Under the pieces are notes generated by a model. It did no database searches and was not told the DNA's origin. It saw nothing but the letters and a program-made list of their open reading frames with translations. Shown one piece after another: positions 42,052 through 51,150 of a DNA stretch of 64,000 bases. Source of the stretch: Micromonospora sp. RHAY321 (GTDB taxonomy: Bacteria > Actinomycetota > Actinomycetes > Mycobacteriales > Micromonosporaceae); NCBI RefSeq assembly GCF_023896955.1, contig NZ_JAMHIW010000007.1:62001-126000 (forward strand), in the 5' to 3' direction. The position numbers and the translations under genes were made by a program. Each line of letters starts with the position of its first letter. Position 1 is the first letter of the stretch.

Positions 42052-43131
42052 TCAGCAGTAGAGGTTGGCTCCGGCGGGCACGCCGAGGATGCCGACGAAC
42101 TGCTGGTACTTGGTGACGCGGCTCTGCACCTGGGCGGGGTTGCCGCCGTTGCACTCGATCGAGCCGTTGATGCTGCGGATGGTCTGGCCGAACCCGGCGC
42201 CGGTGACCATCGCGTTGTGGGCGGTCATGGTGCCCGGCCCGTTCTGGGTCATCCAGTACCAGATGGCGGTCTTCCAGGCCACCGCGGCGTCGGTCTGCAC
42301 CAGCCAGGGGTTGGTCAGCAGGGGCAGCCCGAGGGCGTTCCCGGCGGCGTTGTAGTTGAAGTTCCAGCTGAGCTGGATCGGCCCGCGCCCGTAGTAGGCG
42401 GCCTGCCCGGCGGGACAGCCGTAGGGCTGGCCGGGGTCGCAGTAGTGCGGGTAGTTCGCGGTGTTCTGCTCCACGATGTGGACGAGTCCGCCGGTCTCGT
42501 GACTCACGTTCGCCAGGAAGGCCGCGGCCTCCTGGCGCTGGACGGTGGCACTGCCCGTCCTGGTGAACGCCGAGTAGGCGCTCAGGGCGGTGACCAGCCC
42601 GGAGTACGTGTAGAAGGAGTTGCGGCCCGGGAACATCTGGTTGAACTGGGCCTCGCTCACCACGAAGCCGCCGGGGTTGGTGGGCGGCGGGCTGGTGGGC
42701 GGTTGGCCGCCGCAGCTGTACGGCTCCCAGTACCAGGTGCTGATGATGGGGTCGTACCCGGGATTGTCGTGCTCGGCGATGTAGTACAGGCCGTTGGTGT
42801 ATCGCACGATGGCCCCGGTGGAGTACCACGTGCCGGCGACCCAGTTCGGGTGGGTGCAGCTTCCCGACGGCGGCGGGGTGGTGGTGCCTCCGCAGGCGCC
42901 GAGGTCCTGCCAGACGCCGGTGGTGCCGGGGGGCGCCTCGCTCTGGGTCCACCACTGTGCCTGATAGTTGCGGCCGTTGTGGGAGACCTGCGCGCCTCCC
43001 GTGTAGACGGCCGAGGACTGCCACGGTGCCGCACAGGCCGCAGCCGAGGCGGCGGTCGACGGGATGATGGCCATCAGTCCGCTGGCGACAGCCAGTGCCG
43101 CGAGCGCGACCAGGGCGCGCAGTCTCGTCAT
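42052..43131 (-). CDS. GH19 chitinase with two chitin-binding modules
   Basis: A 359-residue secreted enzyme. The signal peptide is about residues 1-31 (LVALAALAVASGLMA, ending ASA-A). Two CBM5/12-type modules follow: 33-80 (PWQSSAVYTGGAQVSHNGRN, then YQAQWWTQSEAPPG) and 92-140 (WVAGTWYSTGAIVRYTNGLY), each bounded by cysteines and joined by Thr/Pro/Ser linkers. The GH19 domain starts near 157; Glu212 in NVSHETGGL and Glu221 are the likely acid and base. AAAGGAG lies upstream of the ATG. It degrades chitin outside the cell. A second CBM before GH19 is a variation on the usual single module. Confidence 0.92.
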   Translation of the reverse strand: MTRLRALVALAALAVASGLMAIIPSTAASAAACAAPWQSSAVYTGGAQVSHNGRNYQAQWWTQSEAPPGTTGVWQDLGACGGTTTPPPSGSCTHPNWVAGTWYSTGAIVRYTNGLYYIAEHDNPGYDPIISTWYWEPYSCGGQPPTSPPPTNPGGFVVSEAQFNQMFPGRNSFYTYSGLVTALSAYSAFTRTGSATVQRQEAAAFLANVSHETGGLVHIVEQNTANYPHYCDPGQPYGCPAGQAAYYGRGPIQLSWNFNYNAAGNALGLPLLTNPWLVQTDAAVAWKTAIWYWMTQNGPGTMTAHNAMVTGAGFGQTIRSINGSIECNGGNPAQVQSRVTKYQQFVGILGVPAGANLYC

Positions 43132-43363
43132 GTGATCACTCCTTTCCGGGATACGACAGGCCGAGGGCTCGACGTCGCATAGACAGGAGTGACTGTAACA
43201 TCTTCTGTTCAGAACCTTTACTATTAGCCGCGAGATGGAGGTGGCACCCAGCCTCACGGCCGGGCGGGCCGCCGGCCGCCGCCGTACAGTGGGGAGGGTC
43301 CTGGCCCCAGAGATCGTGGCAGGCGCTTTCGCTCGTGCCGCCTGCCCGCCCGGAAGGAGCACA

Positions 43364-44302
43364 GTGAACCGACCCCTCAGGACCGCACTCGGTGTCGCCC
43401 TGACCGCCTCTCTCCTGACCTCCGTCGCCGTCGCGCCCGCGCAGGCGCACGCCGGGGGCCGGCCGCCCACCGTCCTCGCCCTGCCGGACGGGTTCCAGCC
43501 GGAGGGCATCGCCACCGCCGGCCGGTACGCGTACTTCGGCTCCCGCGCCAACGGCGCCATCTACCGCGTCGACCTGGTCACCGGCGCGGGCAGGACGATC
43601 GGTGCGCCCACCGGCACCCCGTCCCTCGGCCTCAAGGTCGACCCGCGCGGCCGGCTGTTCGTCTCCGGCGGCACGGCCGGCGACGCTCGCGTGCTCGACG
43701 CCCGCACCGGCGAGGTGCTGGCGCGCTACCAGTTCGCCACCGCCCCGACGTTCGTCAACGACGTCGTCCTCACCCGCGACGCCGCCTACTTCACCGACTC
43801 CAACCGACCGGTGCTCTACCGGGTGCCGCTCGGCCGCGGAGGCGCACTGCCGCCCGCCGACGGCTTCACCACCATCCCGCTGACCGGCGCGTACCAGCAG
43901 GTCGGCACGGGTGTGAACCTCAACGGCATCGTCACCACGCCGGACGGCAGGGCCCTCATCGTCGTCCAGTCCGCCACCGGCACGCTGTTCCGGGTCGACC
44001 CGGCGACCGGCGCGACCACCATGGTGGACGTGCCCGGCCACACCTTCACCAACGGCGACGGGCTGCTGCTGCTCGGCCGCACCCTCTACGTCGTGCAGAA
44101 CCGCCTCAACCTGGTCGCGGTGGTCACGCTGAACCGCGCCGGCACCGCCGGAACGCTCACCGGCACCATCACGGACGCGAACTTCGACGTGCCCACGACG
44201 GTGGCCAAGGCGCTGGGCCGGCTCTACCTGCCCAACGCCCGCTTCACGACTCCGGCGACCCCGACCACGCCGTACACGGCCGTCGCGGTCCGCACCCGCT
44301 GA
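43364..44302 (+). CDS. Secreted SMP-30-like propeller protein
   Basis: A 312-residue exported protein. The signal peptide LRTALGVALTASLLTSVAVA ends at AQAHA. The repeated blade patterns LPDGFQPEGIATAGRYAYFG, AIYRVDLVTGAGRTI, GLKVDPRGRLFVSGG, NGIVTTPDGRALIVVQSATG and GDGLLLLGRTLYVVQNRLN fit a six-bladed SMP-30/gluconolactonase-type propeller. Related secreted actinobacterial proteins are often labelled superoxide dismutase without clear grounds. GTG 43364 follows AAGGAG. It is divergent from the chitinase gene with 232 bases between, an AT-rich region likely holding both promoters. No catalytic function is claimed. Confidence 0.8.
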   Translation: MNRPLRTALGVALTASLLTSVAVAPAQAHAGGRPPTVLALPDGFQPEGIATAGRYAYFGSRANGAIYRVDLVTGAGRTIGAPTGTPSLGLKVDPRGRLFVSGGTAGDARVLDARTGEVLARYQFATAPTFVNDVVLTRDAAYFTDSNRPVLYRVPLGRGGALPPADGFTTIPLTGAYQQVGTGVNLNGIVTTPDGRALIVVQSATGTLFRVDPATGATTMVDVPGHTFTNGDGLLLLGRTLYVVQNRLNLVAVVTLNRAGTAGTLTGTITDANFDVPTTVAKALGRLYLPNARFTTPATPTTPYTAVAVRTR

Positions 44303-44307
44303 TCAAG

Positions 44308-44342
44308 CCGAGGGGGTACGCGCACCGCGCGTACCCCCTCGG
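44308..44342 (+). terminator. Strong hairpin terminator
   Basis: A perfect 15-bp stem (CCGAGGGGGTACGCG, 44308-44322, with 44328-44342) and a 5-base loop start five bases after the stop of the propeller gene. Confidence 0.85.
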
Positions 44343-44805
44343 CCGGCCGGCCGACAGGTTCGACCCCGCTCATCACCGCCGACGCGCAGAGCCACCGAAC
44401 GCGGCACGGCGAAGGGGCGACGCGGGTCGAGAATGTTTCCTTTCGACCCGACAGCCTGCATGGCGCGCGGCAGCAAATGGAACCGCGTCGGCGGCTGCTT
44501 TCGTCGTCGCCGCCACGCGCGCACCACATCATGACCGGTGTGGCGCTCAGTGCCGTCCGGCCTGCTTCCGCTAGCCTGAAACCAGCAAGGACCGAGCCGC
44601 AACTTGCAGGTAGCTCAGGTTGTCGCGTCCGTTGCACCACGCAATAATCGGCATTGATTAATTGACGGACACCAATCTTGACTTGTCAGGTAAGTCGGCG
44701 CACCGTGAAGAGCCAGAGGCAGATGCGCGCCATTGTCAGCCCCAACAGGCTGGTGTGTCCAATGCGGGTGCTGCCGGTTTTTTGCGGTGTTTCAGGAGGC
44801 CCTAC
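44343..44805. other. Intergenic region before the P450 gene
   Basis: The 463 bases hold no gene I can support. From about 44640 to 44700 the sequence is unusually AT-rich, with TTGATTAATTGAC and TTGACTTG, so the P450 promoter is probably there, leaving a leader of roughly 100 bases or more. A frame from TTG 44662 joins the P450 in frame but shows no family resemblance. Confidence 0.5.
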
Positions 44806-46104
44806 ATGCGGTTGAGTCCATTCACCGGGGCATATCTCACCGATCCGGCCAGTGTGTGGCGGCGCATTCTCGACGATCCCGACGGAGTGCACTACGCCGA
44901 GGACCTCGGGCTGTGGTTGATCAGTCGGCACGGGCATGTGCGGCGCGCCCTCGCCGACCCCGCGACGTTCGGCAACGCGCTCACGCTGGCCCCGGTCTAC
45001 GAGGTCTGCCCGGAGGCGATGACGGTCGTCATGCAGATCGACGCGCCACCCACCACGGCCGCCGCGGACCCGCCGGTGCACCCACGCACACGCCGGGCCC
45101 TGCGGGCCACCTTCGCGAACACGCCCGACCGCGCCGAGGCCGACTACGGCCCCATCGTCCGTCGCAGGGTCGACCAACTGGTGTCCCGGCTGGTCGGCCA
45201 GCACGGCGAACAGGTGGACCTCCTCCCGGAGTTCGCCACCGAACTTCCCCTGCTGGTCGTCCTGGACATTCTCGGGGTACCCGACGCCGACATCGACCGG
45301 ATCCGCAGGTGGGCGGACGGCCAGATCGCCCTCGTCTGGGGGCAGCCGGACCCGGCCGAGCAGGTGCGCCTGGCACAGGGCCTGCTGGAGTTCTGGCACT
45401 ACTGCCAGGAGCTGGTCCAGCAGCGGATCGACAGCGGTGACCACGGCGACGACTTCATCAGCCGGGCACTGGCGTACCGCGACGACGACGACGCCGTGCT
45501 GACCGTGGCGGAAGTGGCGAGCATGGCCTTCAACCTCCTGGTCGCCGGTCACGAGACCACGGCCGGGCTGCTCGCCCACGCCCTCGACCAGGCGCTCTCC
45601 GAGCCGCAGCGGTGGCGCGCGCTCGCCGCCGACCCCGGGTCCGTCCACGCGTTCGTGGCCGAGACCCTGCGGTTCGCACCCGCGATCGACGGCTGGCTCC
45701 GGGTGACCACCCGCGACGTCACTCTGGGAACGGTCACCATACCGGCGGGGGCGCGCTGCCTGCTGTTGATCGGAGCGGCGAACCGTGACCCCGCGGTCTT
45801 CGCCCACCCGGATCGGTTCGACCCGCACCGTGGCGACGTGGCGGATCACCTGGCCTTCGGCCACGGGCCACATTTCTGTATCGGCGCGGCATTGGCACGA
45901 CTCGAGGCCGGGATCGCCCTCACCCGGCTCGCGGCGGCCATTCCCGGCCTCCGGCTAACACCGGGGCAACATCGTTCATACAAGCCGAATGTTGCGTTCC
46001 GCGCACACCACACGCTGCCCGCGATAATCGATATCATGGCACCGGCCGACGATCAGATGACACCGGAAGCGGCGGGCGCCGAGGTGCACGCCGCCCGACA
46101 GTGA
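44806..46104 (+). CDS. Cytochrome P450
   Basis: A 432-residue bacterial class-I P450. The I-helix oxygen-binding motif is LLVAGHETTAG, the K-helix ExxR is AETLRFAP, and the heme loop is FGHGPHFCIGAALARLEAGI with the Cys thiolate. It needs separate ferredoxin and reductase partners, which are not encoded here. The ideal ribosome site CAGGAGG lies five bases before ATG 44806, which decides the start. The substrate is unknown. Conservons often carry a P450 gene, and this one precedes a conservon-like sensor set by two genes, which may be meaningful. The closing motif PNVAFRAHHTLPAII is normal. Confidence 0.93.
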   Translation: MRLSPFTGAYLTDPASVWRRILDDPDGVHYAEDLGLWLISRHGHVRRALADPATFGNALTLAPVYEVCPEAMTVVMQIDAPPTTAAADPPVHPRTRRALRATFANTPDRAEADYGPIVRRRVDQLVSRLVGQHGEQVDLLPEFATELPLLVVLDILGVPDADIDRIRRWADGQIALVWGQPDPAEQVRLAQGLLEFWHYCQELVQQRIDSGDHGDDFISRALAYRDDDDAVLTVAEVASMAFNLLVAGHETTAGLLAHALDQALSEPQRWRALAADPGSVHAFVAETLRFAPAIDGWLRVTTRDVTLGTVTIPAGARCLLLIGAANRDPAVFAHPDRFDPHRGDVADHLAFGHGPHFCIGAALARLEAGIALTRLAAAIPGLRLTPGQHRSYKPNVAFRAHHTLPAIIDIMAPADDQMTPEAAGAEVHAARQ

Positions 46105-46361
46105 CCGCGAGCCGTCCACACGGCGGCCGTGGCTGGCCTGCGCTCGGATCGCGCGTGGGGCTGGTCCTGCCGAACGCTCCACGCCCGGCCCACCGCGGCA
46201 CCGGAGGCCACCCGCCGCGCATTGCTCGTCAATCCATGTCGGTCAACGTCTTCACACCCATCGGATCCTGGGTTAAGAATTGCCTCTATGAATTTTCAGC
46301 CCATCGGTCGGCCTCGAGTTAATGCCTGCCGCTGATTCGCTGGCGCCACGAAGGTGAGCAC

Positions 46362-46841
46362 ATGGAGCACACGCCCCCGTCGAACGTCACTGACTCCGCG
46401 GCCAGCCAGCGGTTCCGGTGGGAACTGCGCAGTTGCCGTATCCGGCGGGGCCTGACCCAGCGGGCCCTGGCGGATCTGGTGCGGTTCAGCCGGGAGACGG
46501 TCGCCGCCGTGGAGTCGGGTCGTCGCTTCGGGAGTCACGAGTTCGCGGTGCGCTGCGACGACGTGCTCGACACCGGCGGCCGGCTGGCGGCACTGTGGCC
46601 GCAGGTCGCGGCCGAGCAGTTGGCGGCGGACGGCCGCCGCGGCCCCCGCTCTCCCGAGCCCGTGCCGCTGGGTCCGCAGGTGCCGCGCCAGCGTGGTCGG
46701 CGTGACGCTCGCGACCCGGGTGCCATGGTGGACGCCATCGACGAGTTGCGGGAGCTGATCGGCCAGGTGCTCAACGGCCCGCCCGACTCCGACGACAACG
46801 GCCGGCGCCCGACGGCCGAACCCCTCGACGACCAGCGCTGA
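46362..46841 (+). CDS. XRE-family helix-turn-helix protein
   Basis: A 159-residue protein. The N-terminal HTH_3/XRE domain (RRGLTQRALADLVRFSRETV, then AAVESGRRFGSHEFAVRCDD) is followed by a basic linker and a helical, charged C-terminus (MVDAIDELRELIGQVLNGPP). It resembles the DNA-binding half of actinomycete XRE/DUF5753-type regulators but lacks the DUF5753 sensor domain, so it is short for that family. AAGGTGAG precedes the ATG. It lies 178 bases before the kinase gene and may regulate that operon; repeats at 46890-46985 are possible sites. Confidence 0.78.
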   Translation: MEHTPPSNVTDSAASQRFRWELRSCRIRRGLTQRALADLVRFSRETVAAVESGRRFGSHEFAVRCDDVLDTGGRLAALWPQVAAEQLAADGRRGPRSPEPVPLGPQVPRQRGRRDARDPGAMVDAIDELRELIGQVLNGPPDSDDNGRRPTAEPLDDQR

Positions 46842-46889
46842 CGTCGCCGACCCGGATCATCCCCGTCGCGCCAGCGGCTGCTGACTCTG

Positions 46890-46985
46890 GGTACAGATGC
46901 TGGTACGGGCAGTTTGTACCACGGCCAGGTCTGGTCTCTGGGCTCGGGTTCCGGCGGAATGGGACTTGCATTCGGCAACGTGCAA
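46890..46985. promoter_or_regulatory. Repeats upstream of the second sensor-kinase gene
   Basis: GGTAC occurs at 46890-46894 and 46902-46906, with the inverse GTACC at 46916-46920. TTGCA (46966-46970) and TGCAA (46981-46985) form a second dyad 35 bases before the TTG start. These are the only clear symmetries in the 178-base gap. A regulatory role is likely from position alone. Confidence 0.35.
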
Positions 46986-47019
46986 ATAGACCGTCGTCGA
47001 CGAGTCGTGGGAGTCAATC

Positions 47020-49485
47020 TTGGCGTCGAGCACGAAGTCCCACGCGGCCCGACCCTACCCGACCCGGCGACGCGGTTGGAAGATTGCCGGCCGGATGCGC
47101 CTCATCGTCGCTGCCCCGCTGGTCGCCGTCATCGGGTTCGCCGGTCTCGCGCTGACCGAGAGCGCGCGCCAGACGACCCGCGCCAGCGACCTGGAGGTCC
47201 TGGCGCGCCTCGGCGCCGAGGCTGGTGACCTGGCCTACCGGCTGCAACGCGAGCGCATCGCCGCCGCCGACCTGCTCACCTACGCCGCCCCGGAGCAGCA
47301 GGACGCCTTCGGCGCGGAGATGGCCGCCACCGACGACGCGGTCGCCCGCTACCGCCGGCAGCGCGACCGGGTGCCCGCCGACGCCGACACCAGCCGCGCC
47401 CTCCTGCGCCGCATCGACACGGCGCTGAACGACCTCGCCCCGCTGCGCACCCAGGTGCGTACGGCGGCTCACGCATCGGTGTCCGCGATGACCTTCAGCT
47501 ACCGCATCGCGATCGCCGACCTGATCAACTTCCGGGAGAACGTCTCGCACGGCGTGGTCAACGCCCAGCTCGCCGACGGGATCCGCGCCTCGGCGGCGCT
47601 GTCGAAGACGGCCGAGGCGATCGGCCAGCAGCAGGTGGCCGTGCTCCGCGCGGTCGCAGCCGGCGAGCTGACCCCCGCCATGCAGCAGGACATCACCGCC
47701 GCGCGCACCAGTTACACCGAGACGAGCCTGTCGTTCCTGGCCCTGGCCCCCGCCGAATGGAGCCTCTGGTGGGAGCAGGTCGGCACCGGCAAGGAGGCAC
47801 TCACCCTGCAACGGATGCAGGACGAGGTGTCCCGTGCGCAGCCGGGGACCCGGCTGCAGCTGGAGACCACCGCGTGGGTGACCACGACCCAGGAGCGCTC
47901 CGCCCGCCTGGCCGACCTGCGGGGGCGGGTCGACGCCGCGGTGCTCGACGACGTCCGGGCCGCGCACGACGACCAGCGCCGCCGAGCCGTGGCCGAGGCG
48001 ATCGGCGTCCTCCTGGCGCTGCTGTTGACCGCGCTGGTGACCTGGGCCGTCGCCCGGCAGATCACCCGTCGACTGCGTCGGCTGCGCGACGCGGCCAACG
48101 CCGTCGCCTTCGAGCAGCTCCCCGCCGTGGTGGCCCGACTCCAGCACCCGGACAGCTCGGCCGTCGACCCGCAGGAGCTGGCCCGCCAGCAGTCCACCAC
48201 CGCCCTCGAACCGTCCAGCGACGACGAGATCGGCGAGCTGGGCCAGGCGTTCAGCGCCGTGCACCAGGCCGCCGTGCGCACGGCCGCCGAGCAGGCCGTC
48301 ATGCGCGCCAACACCGCCGACATCTTCATCCACCTGAGCCGCCGCGAGCAGCGACTGGTCGACGCCGTCCTGGCCCAGGTCGACCGGGTCGAACGGGACG
48401 AGACCGACCCCGACCGGCTCCACCAGCTGTACACGCTGGACAACCTGGCGACCCGGATGGGGCGGATCAACGCCAGCCTGCTGGTGCTCGGCGGCGTCGG
48501 CGTCGGCCGGGTACGCCAGCACGACGTACCGCTGCAACAGGTGCTCCAGGCGGCGCTGTCCCAGATCGAGCACTACGCGCGGATCCGGCTCGGCATGATC
48601 GACGGGGACGTCGCCGTCGCGGCCAAGGCCGTCGACGAGGTCGTGCACCTGCTCGCCGAACTCATGGACAACGCGACGGCGTACTCGCCGCCGGGAAGCG
48701 AGACCTGGGTGACCGGGCGCAGCCTCGGCGACCGGGTCATCGTCCAGATCAGCGACGAGGGCGTCGGACTGCCCCCGCAGCGGCTGCAGCAGCTCAACGA
48801 CCTGCTGGCCCGTCCACCGGCGATCGACGTCGCCGCCGTACGGGCGATGGGGCTGGTCGTCGTGGGTCAGCTCGCGGCCCGACTCGGCGCCAGCGTCCAA
48901 CTTCGACGCGGCCCCCGGCGCGGCACCCTCGCCGAGGCGACGCTACCCGCGGCGATAATCCGGTCCCTGCCACCGGAGGAGTACCTGCTCGCCCCCGGCC
49001 GGCTGTCGCGGCGGGCGGCCCGGACACCCGGCCCCCCGCCGCCGTACCGGTCGCACCCCGAGCCCACGGCCGGGCGGCCGCCGGCCGAGCGGACCCTGCC
49101 GGCGGCGCCGGTGTTCCGGCCGGCACCCACGCCTGCGGACCGGGGTGAGGCCCCCACCGAGGAGCTGCTCATCTTCGAAGAGGTCAACCACTGGTTCCAC
49201 ACCGACGTCGTCGACGGTCACGACGGCCGCGAGTGGTCGAGCCCGGCCGACGACGCCTGGCGTACCGCCGCCCAGGCGCACGCTCCCGAGGTCGCCGCGA
49301 CCACCAACTCCGGTCTGCCCAAACGACAGCCCCAGCGGCACCTCGTGCCCGGCGGCGTCACCGTGCCCCAGCAGCAGCAACGGTCCGAATACCGCGATCC
49401 GGCCCAGGTGGCCACCGCCATGGCCGCCTACGCGCGCGGCGTGGCGTCCCGCCGACGGACCCCGATCAACCTCGGCAAGAAATGA
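47020..49485 (+). CDS. NIT-domain sensor kinase homologue with Asn at the phosphoacceptor position
   Basis: An 821-residue membrane protein. TM1 is about 27-45 (LIVAAPLVAVIGFAGLAL). The helical nitrate/nitrite-sensing-type domain spans 46-325 (LAYRLQRERIAAADLL, YRIAIADLINFRENVSHGVV). TM2 is about 327-345, then HAMP. The dimerisation motif reads YTLDNLATRMGRINASLLVL, where relatives have DHLATRMRRN: residue 475 is Asn (AAC, 48442-48444) instead of His. The ATPase boxes look intact (LLAELMDNATAYSP, ISDEGVGL). The TTG 47020 start follows GGGAG. It heads a likely operon with a roadblock protein and an amino-acid-type ABC importer, so it may be a signalling-altered pseudokinase. Confidence 0.85.
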   Translation: MASSTKSHAARPYPTRRRGWKIAGRMRLIVAAPLVAVIGFAGLALTESARQTTRASDLEVLARLGAEAGDLAYRLQRERIAAADLLTYAAPEQQDAFGAEMAATDDAVARYRRQRDRVPADADTSRALLRRIDTALNDLAPLRTQVRTAAHASVSAMTFSYRIAIADLINFRENVSHGVVNAQLADGIRASAALSKTAEAIGQQQVAVLRAVAAGELTPAMQQDITAARTSYTETSLSFLALAPAEWSLWWEQVGTGKEALTLQRMQDEVSRAQPGTRLQLETTAWVTTTQERSARLADLRGRVDAAVLDDVRAAHDDQRRRAVAEAIGVLLALLLTALVTWAVARQITRRLRRLRDAANAVAFEQLPAVVARLQHPDSSAVDPQELARQQSTTALEPSSDDEIGELGQAFSAVHQAAVRTAAEQAVMRANTADIFIHLSRREQRLVDAVLAQVDRVERDETDPDRLHQLYTLDNLATRMGRINASLLVLGGVGVGRVRQHDVPLQQVLQAALSQIEHYARIRLGMIDGDVAVAAKAVDEVVHLLAELMDNATAYSPPGSETWVTGRSLGDRVIVQISDEGVGLPPQRLQQLNDLLARPPAIDVAAVRAMGLVVVGQLAARLGASVQLRRGPRRGTLAEATLPAAIIRSLPPEEYLLAPGRLSRRAARTPGPPPPYRSHPEPTAGRPPAERTLPAAPVFRPAPTPADRGEAPTEELLIFEEVNHWFHTDVVDGHDGREWSSPADDAWRTAAQAHAPEVAATTNSGLPKRQPQRHLVPGGVTVPQQQQRSEYRDPAQVATAMAAYARGVASRRRTPINLGKK

Positions 49486-49502
49486 TCCGACAGGGAGAGC
49501 AC

Positions 49503-49907
49503 GTGAGCGACCAACAGGACCTCGGCTGGCTGCTGGACAGCTTCGCCGAGCGCGCGACCGAGGTCAGCCATGCGATCGCCATCTCCGCCGACGGCCTGAT
49601 GGTGGCCACCACCCGCGATCTGCCGCCGGACCGGGCCGACCAACTCGCCGCGACGGGCAGCGGCCTGGTCAGCCTGCTGCGGGGCGCGGCGGCCTTCTTC
49701 GACGCCGGCGCGGTGATCTCCAACGTCACCCAGCTCGAAGGCGGGTTCATGTTCTCGATGGCCTTCAACGACGGCGCCTCGCTGTTGGTGCTCGCCGCGC
49801 CGGAGTGCGACGTCGGCAAGGTCTCCTACGAGATGACCGAGCTGGCCAACCGGATCGGGGACGCGCTCACCCCCGCGGCCCGAGCGGCGCTCGCCCGCAG
49901 TCGCTGA
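49503..49907 (+). CDS. Roadblock/LC7 protein
   Basis: A 134-residue roadblock-fold protein: LGWLLDSFAERATEVSHAIA, ISADGLMVATTRDLPPDRAD, LEGGFMFSMAFNDGASLLVL, KVSYEMTELANRIGDALTPA. GTG 49503 has CAGGGAGAG in place and lies 17 bases after the kinase gene. It corresponds to the second conservon component, but DUF742 and the Ras-like GTPase genes are absent. It is followed 49 bases later by an ABC importer binding protein. Confidence 0.92.
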   Translation: MSDQQDLGWLLDSFAERATEVSHAIAISADGLMVATTRDLPPDRADQLAATGSGLVSLLRGAAAFFDAGAVISNVTQLEGGFMFSMAFNDGASLLVLAAPECDVGKVSYEMTELANRIGDALTPAARAALARSR

Positions 49908-49956
49908 CATCCCGGCACCCCCTCGCCGGAGATCCATCCCTTCCCCTGGAGAAGAC

Positions 49957-51150
49957 ATGTCGTTCACCACCCCTCGGCGCAGCCGTGCCCTCACCGCAAC
50001 ACTGCTCGCGCTCGTGCTGTCCACCGGCACGGCCTGCGCCGGCGACGAGTCCGGCCCGAGCGCGAGCGGTTCGATCAAGATCGGCCTGCTGGCGTCGCTG
50101 TCCGGCACGTACCAGGCCGTCGGCAAGGACATCCGCGACGGCTTCGAGCTCTACCTGGCCACCCACGACGGGAAGCTCGGCGGCCGACAGGTCGACCTCG
50201 TCGTCGCCGACGAGGGCAACGGGGCCCAGACGGCGGTGCCGGCCGCGACGAAGCTACTCAAGCAGGACCGCGTGGTCGCGCTCACCGGCATCGTCGGTGG
50301 TGGCTCCGTCGCCGGGGTCTACCCGCTGCTCAACGAGACAAAGGTGCCGCTCGTCGGCTCCAACGGCCGGCCGGAGCTCAAGGACGTCTCCCGCGTCTGG
50401 CACACCTCGTACCTCTCCGACGAGCCCGGGGCGGCGATCGCCCAGCACGTGCGGGACAACGTGAAGGGCTCGGTGTACGCGATCGGCCCGGACTACCAGG
50501 GCGGCTGGGACGAGTTGCGCGGCTTCACCGACGCGTTCGCCAAGATCGACGGGAAGCTCGCGAACCCCGACGGCAAGACCACCTTCACCCCGTTCCCGGC
50601 CACCACCAACTTCACCCCGTACTTCGCCAGGATCAAGGCCTCGGGCGCCCAGGCGGTCTACACGTTCTACGCCGGCAGCGCCGCCGTCGACTTCGTCAAG
50701 CAGTACGCCCAGTCCGAGATCAAGGACATCCCGCTGTACGCGGCCGGGTTCCTCACCGAGGGCGGCGTGCTCAACGCACAGGGCGAGGCCGCCCGGGACA
50801 TCTTCTCGGTGCTCAACTACTCCCCCGACCTCGACAACGCCGAGAACCGTGCCTTCGTCGCGGCGTGGAAGGCCAAGCACGACGGCTCCCCGACGACGTA
50901 CGCGCTGGCCTCCTACGACGCCGCGGCGGTGCTGGACCGGGCCATCGCAGCCGCCGGGAGTGACCCCACCCCGGAGGCCATCAACACGGCCATCGGTCAG
51001 CTCGGGCAGATCGCCAGTCCGCGCGGCACCTGGCAGTTCTCCACCACCACCCACTCCCCCGTGCAGAAGTGGTACCTGCGACAGGTCCGCCAGGACGGTC
51101 GCGCCCTGTCCAACACCGTCGTGGGTGACCTCGCGACCATCGGCCGGTGA
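49957..51150 (+). CDS. Branched-chain amino-acid-type ABC substrate-binding protein
   Basis: A 397-residue exported binding protein. The N-terminus RALTATLLALVLSTGTACAG is a signal with Cys27 as possible lipid anchor (the lipobox is weak). The mature part has IKIGLLASLSGTYQAVGKDI, GGRQVDLVVADEGN, ALTGIVGGGSVAGVYPLLNE and ASYDAAAVLDRAIAAAG, the periplasmic-binding-protein type I pattern of LivJ/urea/amide binders. Ligand identity is open. TGGAGAAG precedes the ATG. It is followed by two permeases and two ATPases, each overlapping the next. Confidence 0.9.
   Translation: MSFTTPRRSRALTATLLALVLSTGTACAGDESGPSASGSIKIGLLASLSGTYQAVGKDIRDGFELYLATHDGKLGGRQVDLVVADEGNGAQTAVPAATKLLKQDRVVALTGIVGGGSVAGVYPLLNETKVPLVGSNGRPELKDVSRVWHTSYLSDEPGAAIAQHVRDNVKGSVYAIGPDYQGGWDELRGFTDAFAKIDGKLANPDGKTTFTPFPATTNFTPYFARIKASGAQAVYTFYAGSAAVDFVKQYAQSEIKDIPLYAAGFLTEGGVLNAQGEAARDIFSVLNYSPDLDNAENRAFVAAWKAKHDGSPTTYALASYDAAAVLDRAIAAAGSDPTPEAINTAIGQLGQIASPRGTWQFSTTTHSPVQKWYLRQVRQDGRALSNTVVGDLATIGR

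Noticed and set aside
43180..43230. AACA-N5-TGTT dyad upstream of the chitinase as a catabolite-control site
   Set aside because: The arms are only four bases and it does not match the Streptomyces chitinase direct repeat I know, so it is not listed as a site.
44662..44805. In-frame N-terminal extension of the P450 from TTG
   Set aside because: A near-ideal CAGGAGG site directs initiation at ATG 44806, and the extension does not look like P450 sequence.
47014..48900. Minus-strand open frame of 628 codons
   Set aside because: It is antisense to the second kinase homologue, which has clear domains and a ribosome site.
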